Position numbers and translations under genes: made by a program. 64,000 bases of DNA from Mercenaria mercenaria. Its lineage: Eukaryota; Mollusca; Bivalvia; Venerida; Veneridae. The notes beneath the pieces were generated by a model. It made no database searches. It was given only the letters and a program-made list of their open reading frames with translations, and was not told where the DNA came from. The stretch lies in assembly GCF_021730395.1 (NCBI RefSeq), contig NC_069371.1, positions 72,384,001-72,448,000 of the forward strand. The letters are read 5' to 3'. Every line of letters starts with the position of its first letter. Position 1 is the stretch's first letter. This document shows positions 9,510-22,431 of the stretch, piece by piece.

Positions 9510-12500
9510 CTGAATATATTAAAACGTATGAAAAGACTTAAAAAAACTATGAAATCTAATAAAAGAAGTCTTGACGCTATAGTTATTTTGAAATTTTATT
9601 TCTGAGTTTTGGACACTATGTCACTATCTGTGTTTATTCACACTTGCAATATAATATATGTTAAATCAATGAATTACTACTGAGGGTATAAAATATTTAT
9701 TTTAGCATTAAAGTTGCTAAATATATCTATTTTCATTACAAATACTTAGCAGGAGAAATTTCCCGTTCGGAGTTCTATGAGTTTTCCATAAACTTGATAC
9801 CAGATATAGTAACTTGTTTTTTTCATTCGAGAATCAAAATCACATTTTTAATGTTTATTTCAAAAGGCATGGTGCAAATGACTTTACATGACACCATTAT
9901 ATAAAATACACTATTTTGAGCCTGAGGTATTTTTCTACCGTCCAAAATCTTTTAAATACACTAATAAAACTTCTGTTCAACTTTTTGGATTTCTGTGGTA
10001 GTTAGAATAAACGCTGTATTTTTTTCTCTTCTAGTTTGCTTTCCTATGTCTACCTAGGGACTTTGCTCAGTTTTGTTTATATGAGCTCTTACATAATATT
10101 AGAACATTTCAGTAAATTTCCCATACATTTATTAGCAATTTAGTGTAAATTATATATTTCAGTTTTCCGACTTGGAAGCCAAATGTCAAATTCAGGAAAC
10201 TTTGAAATTTAGAAATTATATCATGAATAAAAATGTATTAAAGACATGTATAAAAATCTAAACGGTAGAAATATAGAAAAGAATCTTAGGGTCACATGAG
10301 TGTGTTTCATATTTAATGATACTGTGTATATTCTTACGCATTGGGCAGTCTGACAAAACAAATACAAATAAAAGAATGGTGTTTAACAAATTACTATATT
10401 TACTATCAAGTTTCCTGTTCTGGTAGAAAGAAAAATCCCAAACATTGTTTTCCGATCGGGAATTTTTTCCTACATTGTATTGGTTAAAACAGTAAAGTCA
10501 ATTAAAGTAGGTAAGCCGTACTTTTAAGACAATGATTCTTGTATAATCAAATAAATATCTTTTATGTGCATCCCCCCCCCCCCCCCCCCCCCCCCCCCCC
10601 ACCTCCACCCATAATTTGTGCCGTGTATTTCTTAAAAACTACTTGACCAAGCTAAGAGTCATCAAACCTCAGAGGACAGTTATTTTGCATAGGAAGTTGT
10701 GTGCCTGAAGTTTACATTTGGATCTCGCATAGCTGGGTCACATTTATTGCCTTGACATAGTCTCAAATATGCTTAAAGGAGCCTTAGTTTGTGCCGCATG
10801 TATTTCAAAAAGTATTTGTACTAGGATTATAAGAGGGATATTTACACAGCACGTGAAGTTGTGCATCTAGAGTTTAGTCAGATAAATCACTCTATCAGAC
10901 CAGATTTATAGCCCTTGACTTAGACCATATATCCATAAAAAGGAAAAAATGTGTTTTTCAAACAGTATTTTACTTGGAGTCATAACATTTTAGGAGTTTG
11001 TTACATAGCATGTGAAATTGCGCACTTGTGTTCTGATTTGAATTTTAAACAAGACCAGTGTTATGGTCCTTGACTTAGCGAAAATACACAAGGCTCAAAA
11101 GTTGTATTTCGTATGTCTTTAAAATGTTTCACCTGGAATCATGAATACATGTATCGTGACAAGAGTGTGGGGGTGGTTGAGGGGACAACTTTTTCCTATG
11201 GACACATGTATAATATTCTTGTTACGTTTTTCTTTTTTTGTAAAGTATAACATATTTTCCATCTGATGATGGTAGAGAAGAATGTAACTTTGGAATCTGA
11301 TACTCTCAAAGGTCACAATTTACTAATTCAGTTCTTTCTTTATCTCATAATTATTAACAAACATATACTGAAAACCACATATAGCCAGTTAGTAAAATAT
11401 GTCTTCTTAACAAAAATAAAAGAAAATACTACGATGTTATTCTACATACACATACGAAAAATAATCTTGTTAGGAAAACAACACCCTCTGAAAATTCCTG
11501 TATAGCAATTACGCGTATGTAGACATTTCTCAATTAATTAAACTATAAACGCGAAATTCACAATTAAAGTTGTCTAGATCTTATCTCAATACAATAAGCT
11601 AGGACGTTACTATCTACTAGGATAGTTTTTACTTCCCATGTAGTATGCATGTCTATTGACAGATCACTTACAATACAAGGCCACTTTCCAGTTACATTTT
11701 GTAAATTAAAGAACGAATTACGTTATCTATTGATAGACCACTTGTATGACGAGACCAATTTTTCAGGTTAAAGAATTAAGAGACCAGTTTCATCCCTTAG
11801 GTATTCTCTCTAATGCACGTTGAACTGCTTTTTGTGTACGTATTAAAATTTAGCAGAACACAAATGTATGTGATACTTAGACTTAAACCCGCTGGTGACA
11901 AGTGATTCTGCTTTTGCGACCTGTGCAGACACCGTGAACACCCATTTAATAATAAATGGTATTGCCCAAATTGAATGAAGGACCTGTTTATTTTAGAAAT
12001 TTAGCAGGCTAAAGGTTAAACACAAATACGAAGCTCAAATTGGCCGAGCATGCCTACTTACCGGCATCTAGAGTTAAAAAATAAACTTACCAGTTTGCTC
12101 ATACAACCATAGAAGAACGAGTCTGTGCCGCCAATGTCGGCCTGGTTGACGTAACACATCTGTAGGTACAGCAAAACACATTTATGCACGAAATCAGAAT
12201 TGAAAATGTTTCCACTGGAAACAAAAAAAATTTTTCTTTTGATTTACAAGCAAACTAAACAACAGGAAAATGATATTTACTTTTATATTAAAAGTAAATT
12301 GCAAAATAAAGTTTCAACACTTGTTTTAATGAGAACAGAATCAAAGAAACAAGCAAACTGTTTGATACTGCTATTGGTATGTCTAACAACACTTAAACTA
12401 TACCTCGTTAGGCTGGCACGTGTCTAATGTGACACATTTCATTGGGTCTTTCGTTCCAGATTGATCGGAAGTTCTGTGATCGCAAGAATAACATTGAGAC

Positions 12501-15500
12501 GAGTTTATATTATCTGAAAAGAAGGGACAATTCAATATGAAATAGAAAATCTATTTAAGTTATAGTATTTGTGGATATTATTTTCTGCATTGTTTTGACA
12601 GATTTTAGGTAAAGCTACTTTAAAACAACAGATGTTCCAGTTCTATTATTTGTTTATCCAATTAATGCCGCACTCGCTCTTCTGCTAGGCTACTGAGGCG
12701 GTTCGAAGTATATATCAATTTTGCTTTCGCCCTTGAATTTCAAAGTGAAATACATTTGACTAACTTCTTAACAATAGTTTTAAGTTATGTTAATAAATCA
12801 TTCCAAAAGGGAAATAACGACCCTTATTGCGATTTACTTAAGTACGGCATTTGACACTGTCGACCACGACATTCTTCTAGATGTCCTAAAAGCAAAATAT
12901 GGCGTCTTTGATACAGCTCTTCAATGGATAAACTCCTATTAAGGCCTTGTATTTGTAAGATTAATATAAACAATGTATATTCATCAGACCGCCATCTTGA
13001 ATGCAGTGTGCCCCGGGCAGTTGCTTTGGTCCGTGGCTTATCTCACCTATACTGGAACATTTTTTGATTTCCTTTAAGAATCCATATCAGTCTACGGTTT
13101 TGCTGATGATCATATAACAAATAAAAATTTGACACGCTATTTGCTGATTCGTTCTACATGTGTTTCAGTGGAATCACAAACGATCGGAGACCTTAAAAGG
13201 TGCGCAGTTATAATCAATGACTGGGTGAATAGAAATAAACAGAAAAATAACACTTCCAAAACTGAACTTATTATCTTTGATAGCTGACCTCAATTGAACA
13301 AATGTTGTACAACTTTCATTAACATTGCTGGTGATGTTGTCAAGTGTGAAAGCACAATTAGATACCTAGGTGCCTTTTTGACGAAACTTTGTTCTTTAAA
13401 GATCATGTAAATCGCAAATGTCGTACAGCCATGTTGAATTACCTACGGATTAAGAACAAAAGCAGCAACTGAAATTTTAGTTTTGTCTCTAGTTATTTCA
13501 CATCTGGATTATTGCAATGTCATTCTGTATGGTGTATCTAACTGTGAGGTGCGCAAGATACAACGCAATCAAAACATGTGCGGAAGATTTGTCCTTAACA
13601 GGAGGAAATTTGACAGTCCTCTACCAGCATGGTCTCACTCACAAAGGTTGCCGGTGAGAGCAAAAACTGAGTTCAAGATACTTTCTTTCATGTATAGCTG
13701 TCACACTGGCAGAGCACCTCTGTATTTAACAGAACTGCTTACAGAGTATAATCTTAGTAGGCATGGCTTGAGATCGTCTGAAAATTCTGTATGTTGTTCC
13801 ATACAACAAGTGCAAAACATTCAATGATAGAAACGTCTGTACTATTGGTCCAAAACTTTGAGTTCTGCCAACCCGGGGCTAGAGGGCGTGGACGGTAGCA
13901 TGCAATTCCACTACCGTCCATGAACAGGCTCAATCAAACCGAGCCTGCAACATTTTCGTTTTTGTCGTGTTGAGCGACCTGTGAAGTTTCTACTTTTCTC
14001 TTTTTTGGAATAAACTCCCGTTAGAACTACGCAAAAGTATATCACTTGACATTTAAAAAAAATAAGACACTGTATTTCAGAGAGTTCGCGGCATTGTTTT
14101 AATTTTTTGATAACTGTTTATTATGTGAAAACAGAAGGTGATAGTTCTTAAATTTTTGTAAAAGGTTTTACATTACAACATTTATATTTCCAAGGTTTGT
14201 TTGATTAAGCGCACTTGTATGTAAGGCACTATGGAAAAGGTAGTGTGTAGAATGTCGTTCTTAGATAATATATGATGGCACCATTAACCGGGGGTGGGGT
14301 TGAACCTCTATATGCAGCTCGTCTGGGCATACCATATGATGATTTAAGCACTGGTATTCGCAATAAAGGTAAAATGGCCTCAAGGGGAGGGGGAGGGAAT
14401 GACTGTTTGTTACAATAAGGCTGTTATTATTTATTAATATTGACATTATTAATACTGTTTTGATTATTATAATTTTCATTATGTACAACGCCATTGACTG
14501 TATCATTGTATAAAATAGGCGTTTAATCAAGTTACTCAGTTTCAGTTTCATTTCACGTATTAAAAGAGCCAGTTCCATGTGCGTTCAGGCGTTTGACTGT
14601 AGGGTAATTTTCTTACCATCTTTTATGCCACAAAGACGTTTGTTACAGTCATCAAAACCACAACACCTGAAAAAAAATCGGCTTCTTCAGCATTTTTTTT
14701 TTTTTTGCTCTTATTGGTTTTATAACGTGAACAAAATACTTTAACAAAAAGCGCCTTTACTCTTGGCTAAAACATTTAGTGACATCTTTAATGTAAACTT
14801 TAAATTACTCGGCATCTTCAGCTCGCATTACTGTAATATGATGTTTACTGCAGATGGTGTCCGAAAAAGTTTGCCGTTATTTTTCTTAAAAAACTACCCG
14901 CAGAAATTGGGGAAATTTTCGATACTGAGGGGCACTTTGAACCAAGAGTGCAGTTGAATCTAATATTGTCATAATGACTAATTGACACGCTTTTTGCCGA
15001 TTCTAGATACCAAGAAAAGATGGATATGATACATATAGAGGACTACCTCGCGCAAGCTACTAGGTCGCCTCTCCTCTTTCTTCCTAACTTGGAACATACC
15101 TAGAGGCAAATTATACGAAATTCAAATGAATATGTTACTACGAGCCAGTTTACACTGGCGGGGTATAGCTCAGCTTAAATACGTGTTTAATTTTACAATT
15201 TCACAGAAATTACATTTCTATGGCAGTATGCATAGCATGCCGTAAGACTTACGCAAGCATATTAGCAAAGGAATTTTCATTTTTTGATTTTATGAGATTG
15301 AAATCATTCCAGTCGTAAACTAAGAATTAATAAATCATTAATACGTTTTTGCTCCAAACAATTTTAATTTGATAACACAATATCACTGGATAAGTCCCTT
15401 GTGAAATTAGGACAAGTACCTGATTCGAAGTTTACTATCTTCACAAATATTTTACTTTTATGCTGTTAACTTACTCATGTTTATGAAGGGATACAATAGA

Positions 15501-16479
15501 AATTGGATATTTGACGTCTGTGTGGTTCATTTCCTAAGTAATGACATAAAACATACACTGTGAGATGACCTTATAGATACGCAACTAGAGTAACAGATTA
15601 TCCGATTATATCCGATTAATCGAATCGGTTGGCTTGTCCGATTATGCCGATTAATCGACTGGCAAATCTAACCGATTTGCCCATCACTAGTTACACTCGT
15701 ACTGGAAAATAAGCACATATAACAGCCGTAATGGAAAATAAACACATGTTACAGTCCTAATGAAAAACAAATTATTTTTTTATTTTGTTGGGTTTAACGT
15801 CGCACTGACACATTTATAGGTCATATGGCGACATTCCAGCTTTGATGGTACGGGAAGACCTCAGGTGCCCCTCCGTGCATTATTTCATCACGAACGAGCA
15901 CAAGGGTAGAATCACCGCCTTTCCGTAAGCCAGCTGGATGGCTTCCTCACAGCGACTCTAACCACTCGACCATGAAGGCCCCTAAATGCCAAAATAACAC
16001 ATGTTACAGTCATAATGAAAGATAAACACACGTAACAGTCGTAATGGGGAAAAAACATGTTACAGCCCTAAAGATATAAATGTTTAACAGTCAGAAGAAA
16101 TATTTAGCAGAAGAAGAAGGACCAGAGGATAGAAGGGTAAACGATGGATCAGAAGAAGATGGCAGCGGATCAGAAGAAGACATAACAAAAAGTTATTAAA
16201 CGGAAAAGTTAATAAATGGGGGCAATTACGAATTATGAAACGAAACATCAAAACGTAGGTGGACAAGAAAGGAGAAGAAAAAAGACATGGGGGACTTTTA
16301 AAGAAAATAATCTATGGATGCGCAACACTTACCTCCAAAGTACTATCACATGTGACATTTTTGTTACAATCTGAAAGGGTGTTAGCTCTACTACATAGTC
16401 GACATCTTATCGAATTAGAGGATGTAGTGCCGCTGCTGGATGTTACAACTGTTTTAAAGAAAGTCAACAACAACAGCAT
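9297..16479 (-). CDS. Secreted Ly6/uPAR (LU) domain protein, five exons seen, one or more missing
   Basis: Exons in reading order are 16479-16333, 14666-14617, 12513-12404, 12159-12091 and 9509-9297. All have GT/AG borders. The last four join in perfect phase. The first exon gives a hydrophobic start (MLLLLTFF, likely signal peptide) and the LU opening RCRLCSRANTLSDC. The second gives an LU closing, CCGFDDCN. Exons three to five form a complete second LU domain: QCYSC, TCQPNEMCY, FFYGCMSKLRC and the closing DLCHSCCDYGGCN, then a short tail (FRF) and stop. LU proteins are three-finger, disulphide-stabilised ligands or receptors. No hydrophobic GPI signal follows the second domain, so secretion is inferred. 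Exon 1 ends in phase 0 and exon 2 needs two preceding bases, so the middle of LU1 must come from an unseen exon between 14667 and 16332, or the two ends belong to different transcripts. Confidence 0.75.
12091..12159 (-). CDS. LU-domain gene, 23-codon internal exon
   Basis: The acceptor is CTACAG and the donor GTAAGTTT; both ends are in phase 0. It encodes MCYVNQ through GCMSKL, covering the central strand and loop of the second LU domain with the typical GC pair partner. Confidence 0.8.
12404..12513 (-). CDS. LU-domain gene, exon opening the second LU domain
   Basis: The acceptor is CTTTTCAG and the donor GTATAG (non-ideal). The exon needs one base from the previous exon, which supplies it. 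It encodes NINSSQCYSCDHRTSDQ and ends TCQPNE. QCYSC is the classic LU opening. Confidence 0.8.
12816..14060 (+). mobile_element. Decayed LINE reverse transcriptase, CR1/L2/jockey-like
   Basis: Broken reading frames give AFDTVDHDILL with DVLKAKYG, then GFADDHI (the RT catalytic YADD-type box) near 13098-13118. Next come SKTELIIF, DETLFFKDHVNRKCR, and the tail SHLDYCNVILYG, RKIQRNQN and PLYLTELLTEYN. The 114-codon ORF at 13483-13827 is the longest intact piece. The 5' end and the endonuclease are absent. Several stops and frame changes interrupt it. It sits in the intron between LU exons at 14617 and 12513, and is itself split by a hairpin repeat at 13860. Confidence 0.8.
13860..14006 (+). repeat. 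Two-hairpin repeat, copy A, inserted in the LINE
   Basis: It starts GAGTTCTGCCAACCCGGGGC. Stem 1 is GGACGGTAG (13890-13898) with CTACCGTCC (13911-13919). Stem 2 is CAGGCTC (13925-13931) with GAGCCTG (13941-13947). A T-rich tail and TGAAGTTTCTACTTTTCTC follow. It interrupts the LINE between the parts encoding GPKL and W..LPLELR ('ccaaaacttt' and 'ggaataaactcc'), so it is a mobile unit and not an ordinary part of that LINE. Confidence 0.7.
14617..14666 (-). CDS. LU-domain gene, 50 bp exon closing the first LU domain
   Basis: The acceptor is TTTTTTTCAG and the donor GTAAGA. It enters needing two preceding bases and leaves one base, which the exon at 12513 completes. It encodes CCGFDDCNKRLCGIKD. 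CC-x4-CN is the diagnostic LU ending. Confidence 0.75.
15779..15990 (-). repeat. Older, internally shortened copy of the second SINE type
   Basis: On the minus strand the tail GACGTTAAACCCAACAAAAT lies at the left end. The body blocks GGAAGCCATCCAGCTGGC and CACCTGAGGTCTTCCC follow, and a shortened tRNA-like head lies near 15955-15990. No clear target duplication. Confidence 0.7.
16333..16479 (-). CDS. LU-domain gene, first coding exon with signal peptide
   Basis: The start ATG is the complement of 16477-16479. It encodes MLLLLTFFKTVVTSSS, a hydrophobic run then small residues typical of a cleavable signal, then IRCRLCSRANTLSDCNKNVTC. The donor GGAG|GTAAGT follows at 16332 in phase 0. A possible upstream noncoding exon ends with donor CTAAAG|GTAAGT near 17386, and an acceptor GCTAG may lie near 16513; both are weakly supported. 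Confidence 0.65.
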
Positions 16480-16519
16480 TAATTCAACAATAAGAAATAT
16501 TGCATCGCCTCTAGCTTAA

Positions 16520-19500
16520 GCACGTGCGAAAATAAATCAGAGCAGATGTTTGTCATACCAGATTGTATTTTCTAAAATTCTGCCAGTAAGAAAACATGAG
16601 CGCAAGTTAACATTGGAGTTAAGTGCACACATGCAGACGACGCATACATTAATTTTCGTTAAATAAATATTTAGGCCGCTTTTTAAAAAATCAACCCTAC
16701 TTGTGCCCTTGAAGCATAGTAAAAGACAAAAAATACAACGATTTATTTTTATCTATAAGGTCAGACATTTCGGACACAATTTATTGGGAAAAATTATGTT
16801 AAAGGTATTGATTCATTAGCATGCTTTATAAGGGACTGGGAATATAAACAGTGTGCGAAATGAAAATGTTAAGAAGAATGAAATAAAAATTCACAGCCGT
16901 GTTAAATACATACTTGAGAGCGCACATACTGATAAAACGAAAACTGTGAGTTTATCTAAAATGAAAAAGACATAATTGAAGGTTAATTGTTTGAAGCTGT
17001 CTAAGATCAAAATTCGAAATGTTTTTCACCAAGTTAATATTTGATGTAATGTTTTCACGAGTGGCGCATCCAAGAATAAAAATATGAAACCTGGTGTTTA
17101 CGGGTGACAGATATTTCTATCTTATATATAACTATCTTATGTATAAAGAAACAAACTTTCTGTCATTCCATGTAATTTCAATGATTTTACTTAATTAATA
17201 TTGTACTAGTTTTACGCGCTGCGTGCGCGACTTCACACTTATGACGTCACGGCGGGTGTATATCCATTATTTTTTATTTATTTATTTTTTTGTTGTTGTT
17301 GTGTGTGTGTTTTTTTATATCAATGTATTATTAAAACCCGTTTGTTCACGTAGTTCAATTAAAATTTAAAAAAAAACAAGACTTACCTTTAGTTTGTGTT
17401 TGGTTGGTGTTCTATACAGTCATAATGTTATTGAAGAGATCAAATGGTCGGTGCACATCTGATTCCGGAAATGGTATGACGTATTAGGATTAGATTGTTA
17501 GCTTAATTATTTAATTATTAACTCTGCTGCAGACATCAAATGTGCAAATCCAAAGTTTGATTTGCCTTTCATATACGTACATATAACTTCCACATGTAGG
17601 ATTTTGTGAAAGCAAATATTGACTAAAGGCATAATAAGTGAAACTAATTTGGATGGTTTAATTATTAAAAATTGGAAATGAATTGTGCTTTTAACAATGG
17701 CGAAGGAAAAATGTCAAAATTGGAGGAGGTGAGGGGGAACGGTCAGCCAAACATATCCGCATTCTCCTACAAAATACTCAGCGGACAACCAAACGAAAAG
17801 TAATCTTGAAAACAGATATTATATGCAGTCAAAACTAGTCCATCAATATGCTCTCTGAATTACCCATTTCAAATAAAATTTAAAAACAGTTTTACTTACA
17901 CATGTCGGCGATTCCTTCATGAAAGAGAAAAGACACTTAGAAATTTTAAATAGCTATAAACGATAAAAAATGGAAAGATATATAACAGGATACATTTCCA
18001 TGCGTCGTAAAAACAAATATTCTTGATATGTTTGATATTACAGTCATTTCTATTCTTACTGTTATTATAGTACGAATGCGGAAACAAAGGTTCGACGAAA
18101 GTTTCCCATGAATTCGGAGATCTTTGACCTTTAATTCATACTATTGTTTACAATATGAAAATGATCTAAACATCCTTCTCCTTCAATGCATTGCATGAAT
18201 CATTCAAATCATTTATTTTCTAAATGTTTCTGCGAATACTGCATTAGGAACGAATTCGTGACCGGGACCGACCCATGCCATGTGACTTATGTTTGCAAGT
18301 TAGACTACATGATAACGCATAATTTATCAAAATGATAGATTTATTCAAAACTGTCTAGCTAGATAAGAGCGTCCTTTTTTCACTCTGCTTAGTGAAAAGG
18401 TAGGGCGACAATTAGGCTATTCTTCCAGACCACTTCTGTAATTATTTGTCGAAGAACAAACAAACCAAGGAAACTATTTAAATCGTTAAAATGTAATGTT
18501 TACTTTTGCTGTTTGGAAAATGTTAGAAAGATGATAGAAAACTCAAATGATATAACAACCTCACAAAATGCTTGCCTTCCTACTGTTCGCCAACTATCTT
18601 ATTTTAAATTAAAGATATTTCTTGTTTATGTATCCGTTTATTTCTGAAACACTGAATAATACTGTATACACCTCTCTATTTGTAACCTTTCGTGTTTTAA
18701 AATAAAATAAAAGAAATATTTATAATAAAATATTACCGTCTGTATTCTTTCAGTGCCGCGAGTGAACTACATATCTTATCTTCTATGCGTAGAGTCTCCT
18801 AGTTATATATATGAGGTAAAACATGCCTCTCTTCACACAGATAAGACAACAGTCTATATACAAGTTTGTATGAAATGACAAAAATTTCTAAATTTGACAT
18901 TAACGCAAATTTACAAATACATGTCATTTTCGTTATTACTATAACTAAAAGAATGCGGCCAAGAGGCAAACAAGTTCAGTTTATAAGACCATGTATTTTA
19001 ATATGTGAATAACCAAATATCTACTGTTTTAAAATGAAGTAATTGGGCTAGAGAAAACTCGAGAACATATTTTGCATTACTCCAGTTAAATGTTAGGTTG
19101 CCATCCACCTGCGGTTCCATCTATGATAAATGGTACAAGGTGACATCATTTATTGGAGACAAATTAATTCATGTCCATAGGTACAACCAGACTTTCATTG
19201 ATACTTTTTTATTTTCATGACATAAGTGAACTAAATGTAACAGATATATAACGATACTCATACTGGCATATTCTTTTAATCAATGTGTCGGTGCTATGTT
19301 TACTCTTCAGTTCAGTTGTAATTATTAAATACTAAATGCCAATTTATTACCAAAATGCTTCATCTGTTTACTCTTATATATTATACTAAATCTTCATTCA
19401 ATGTATTTACCTTTGCAAAATATATATATTGATTTCGCGTATAGAGCTGCAGTTGATTGCTACAGACGCACCACAAAATTACTGTAAAGTTTTGTATTTC

Positions 19501-20250
19501 CATGATGGAAATTTTACATAATTTGCATGATGAAAATGAGAAATAACAAGTATCTTGTCACAAATTGACAGTTACATATACTCGGTAAAAAAGTTCTGCA
19601 CACACGTATGTTTCGAGTAACTGTATTTTTATTATATAACATACAACAAACATGAATATACCAGATTAAACTTTAATCAAAGCTTAACACAAAACTGAAC
19701 ACGAAAATAAAATCCAAATATCCGTTTCTGAGTAATCTATAAAAGACATCCCCAAGGATTCTCTGTCAAAAATGGTTAAATCACTGTTTTACTACCAAAC
19801 ACTAATTATGCGTATATTCTCCACACTAAATGTGACACTCTGCTTGATACCGCTGATTAAGAAAAAACAACAGTACTCCGGTGAATTCCAAATATCAGCT
19901 GCAACATCCTGGGGCCGCATACTAGCATGTAAATCTGCCAGGACACGAGCCTGGTCTTATGATATCACCTTGGATATGGTGCCTGCTTTTTAATTTTGTC
20001 TTTTGACAGTTCCTGTGATACGCAGGCTCCATAACCTCAGATCCCCTTTTAAAATTCCAGTTTGTTTAGTTCTGCCCATTGTTTTCTCGTTTGGGGCAAA
20101 CCCTTTACTTTATCTGGGGACCAAACGCCGCTCTTCATGGAATTACAAGCCTCCACATATGTATCATTGAAGGTTCCATGTTCACCGCCGTTTGTATACA
20201 TCTGCAGATGTCTCTAAATTGCTTTTTGTACTTTTAGCATGTGTAAATAT
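16520..20250. other. Long stretch without a recognised gene
   Basis: AT-rich intergenic sequence. Apart from a possible minus-strand 5' noncoding exon near 17387-17480 and a Y-rich/GT run near 17255-17310, I see no ORF, SINE or terminal inverted repeat that stands up. Short ORFs here have no domain-like composition. Confidence 0.5.
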
Positions 20251-20251
20251 T

Positions 20252-20392
20252 GAGTTCTGCTCAACCCGGGGCTAGAGGGCGTGGACGGTAGCATGCATTT
20301 CAACTACCGTCCATGAACAGGCTCAATCCAACCGAGCCTGCAACATTTTCGTTTTTTTCGTGTTGGGCGACCTTTGAAGTTTCCACTTTTCT
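20252..20392 (+). repeat. Two-hairpin repeat, copy B
   Basis: It starts GAGTTCTGCTCAACCCGGGG and continues with GGACGGTAG/CTACCGTCC and CAGGCTC/GAGCCTG stems in the same order as copy A. The tail is CGTGTTGGGCGACCT and TGAAGTTTCCACTTTTC. It begins and ends at the same points as copy A, which supports the unit length of about 140 bp. Confidence 0.7.
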
Positions 20393-22431
20393 ATATTTCT
20401 TTACTTAGTCGTCTTAACGGACGCCTCGGCAGTACATTAGCCGTTACTGTGACAGTGGCCAAACTTTGAATATGGATCGCAAGTTTATTTTCAAACAAAG
20501 TAATTAAGTTACTAGGTGTTTGACTGATCAACAATAGAATACATTACTGATATTCAGGACTTTGTGTATGGTCAGTGTGTGAGGAAAGAATGCAGGCAAG
20601 ACTATTCTGAGGACTTTTCAAATTTATTTCTTATTTTGTCATTTTTGAAGGCGTTCTATACATTCAAAGGATTTTCTCATAGATTTTATTTATTATGTTC
20701 TTCTGTAACAATTCTTCCGGAAAATTGTTATGATTTAAATATTTTACAATGTGTGCTCTGTTTAACATTTTAAGAATATACTGACTCAGGAATCCTAAAC
20801 ATTTTGGAAGCGGTAGCAAACTGACCACGGGGCAAGTATGGGATGGTTTTCGCGTGGAAATACTAAGACGTTTTTGAAAGAAATGATATGAGATGAGCTA
20901 TTTCCAAACATCCTTCATTTAGCTGGAAGAAAGATTCAGAATTTAAGCGTGATTCTCGTAATGGTGATGTGAATTTCCTAATAAGTTATTGACAGAAACA
21001 TGCTACTTTAAAAATTTGAACACTTTAATATTTAATGATTATCTGAACAACGAATTATACGCATTCAAAAATTTCATTTTTTATTTTGCCAGTACGATTT
21101 ATTGACTTCAAATTTACTCTAAAAGTTTGAAGTTGATTCGTCCTCGATCTCTATAATGTGCATTCCTCTTGATATAGGTCAAATTGATTGTGAGGTATAG
21201 CATGCAGTCTTTTTCTAAGGAAGCTTTATCTATCAACTGACTCCAGCGATCTCAATTTCTAATCTGAATATTTGTCCTTGATATAGGCTTAAGGTATTAG
21301 TTGATTCTGAGGTGCGTCCTCAGCTTTTATAGTATGTACTACTACTTAATAGACGCCAGTAATGTATAAGCTGACTCCGAGATGCGACATTAGAGAGTTT
21401 GAGATTTCAACCTTCGCCTCCCCCTTCAACGTCTCTCATATTCAGAACGAGAGGTACAAATAACGAAACAACATTTTCTAAGCAAATCCAGTTAATTTGA
21501 TCTAATATAAGCATACCTTTTTAAGAATGTATTAATAAACCCATTGATTACAAATACTAAATATTCATCTATGGAATAAGAGTTTGTACCAGAAATGTTT
21601 ACGAATGTGCGGACAATGGCTACTTTTAAAACCATTGGTTAGACTCCAAAACTCGTAAACACTACATGTTCTTGTTCAGTCTCCAACTAATCAAAAAGTC
21701 TCAAAAAGAAGAGAAGATGTACAGGCCGTAAGCGGCATCTTAGTGGAAACAATCTTTATGAAGAGATATCGGATCATTTGATACAGTCTTTTAATCAGAA
21801 TTGCGTAAAGTACTCGTGTTACTTGATTTGACTAGTAGACATGTTTTAATATCATTGACCCCTAAACACTTTCACACCGCACTAAACACCATTTCGAACT
21901 AGATGCAAACGTACATGATGGGATGAAATATTAATTATTGCCCAATAAATGTTGCTTTTGTTGCTGTTGTTGTATAGATATCTTCATAACTTAATGACCG
22001 CAATCAAACGATGTGCATTAATAGTGAGCTATCTGCGCCTGTGTTCGGGAAAACAGTGTTCCCCAATGATGATTTCTGGGATCCTAGTGGTAACACGCTC
22101 TACTGTCAGTCAAGAGGTCCGTTATTTCTGGTTCAGGCACCCGAAATTTGAGATCCCCTTTGAGTGACTCTAGCCTAACTAAATGACGTCAACAGTTGTG
22201 ACACAGACCATCGTGTAGGGTAGCCGGAACTTTCAGTAAGCTGCTTCTAGACTAAGGAACTTCCCCCATTGGAAATAGAAATAGAAATGGAATGACTTTT
22301 CATATCGGTTTGTCGTGCTAGATTTTTTTGTTTGTATTTTGATATTTCAGTTTGGATCGTTGACATTGTTTCATAAATTCGTTAACGTGCGTTGTTATGG
22401 TGTGTATTGTGTAAAACGCACTTTTAACATA
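20393..22431. other. No gene recognised
   Basis: AT-rich sequence with only short, composition-neutral ORFs. Weak internal repetition is visible at 21120-21410 (variants of TTGATATAGG and CTGACTCC), too degraded to define a unit. Confidence 0.4.

Noticed and set aside
15240-15560. Donor-like sites (GTAAGT) on the minus strand as the missing LU exon
   Set aside because: The open frames before them contain no cysteine pattern of an LU domain.
15596-15695. Cluster of CCGATTAATCGA motifs resembling one hAT end
   Set aside because: Only one end is visible; no partner terminus or duplication could be defined.
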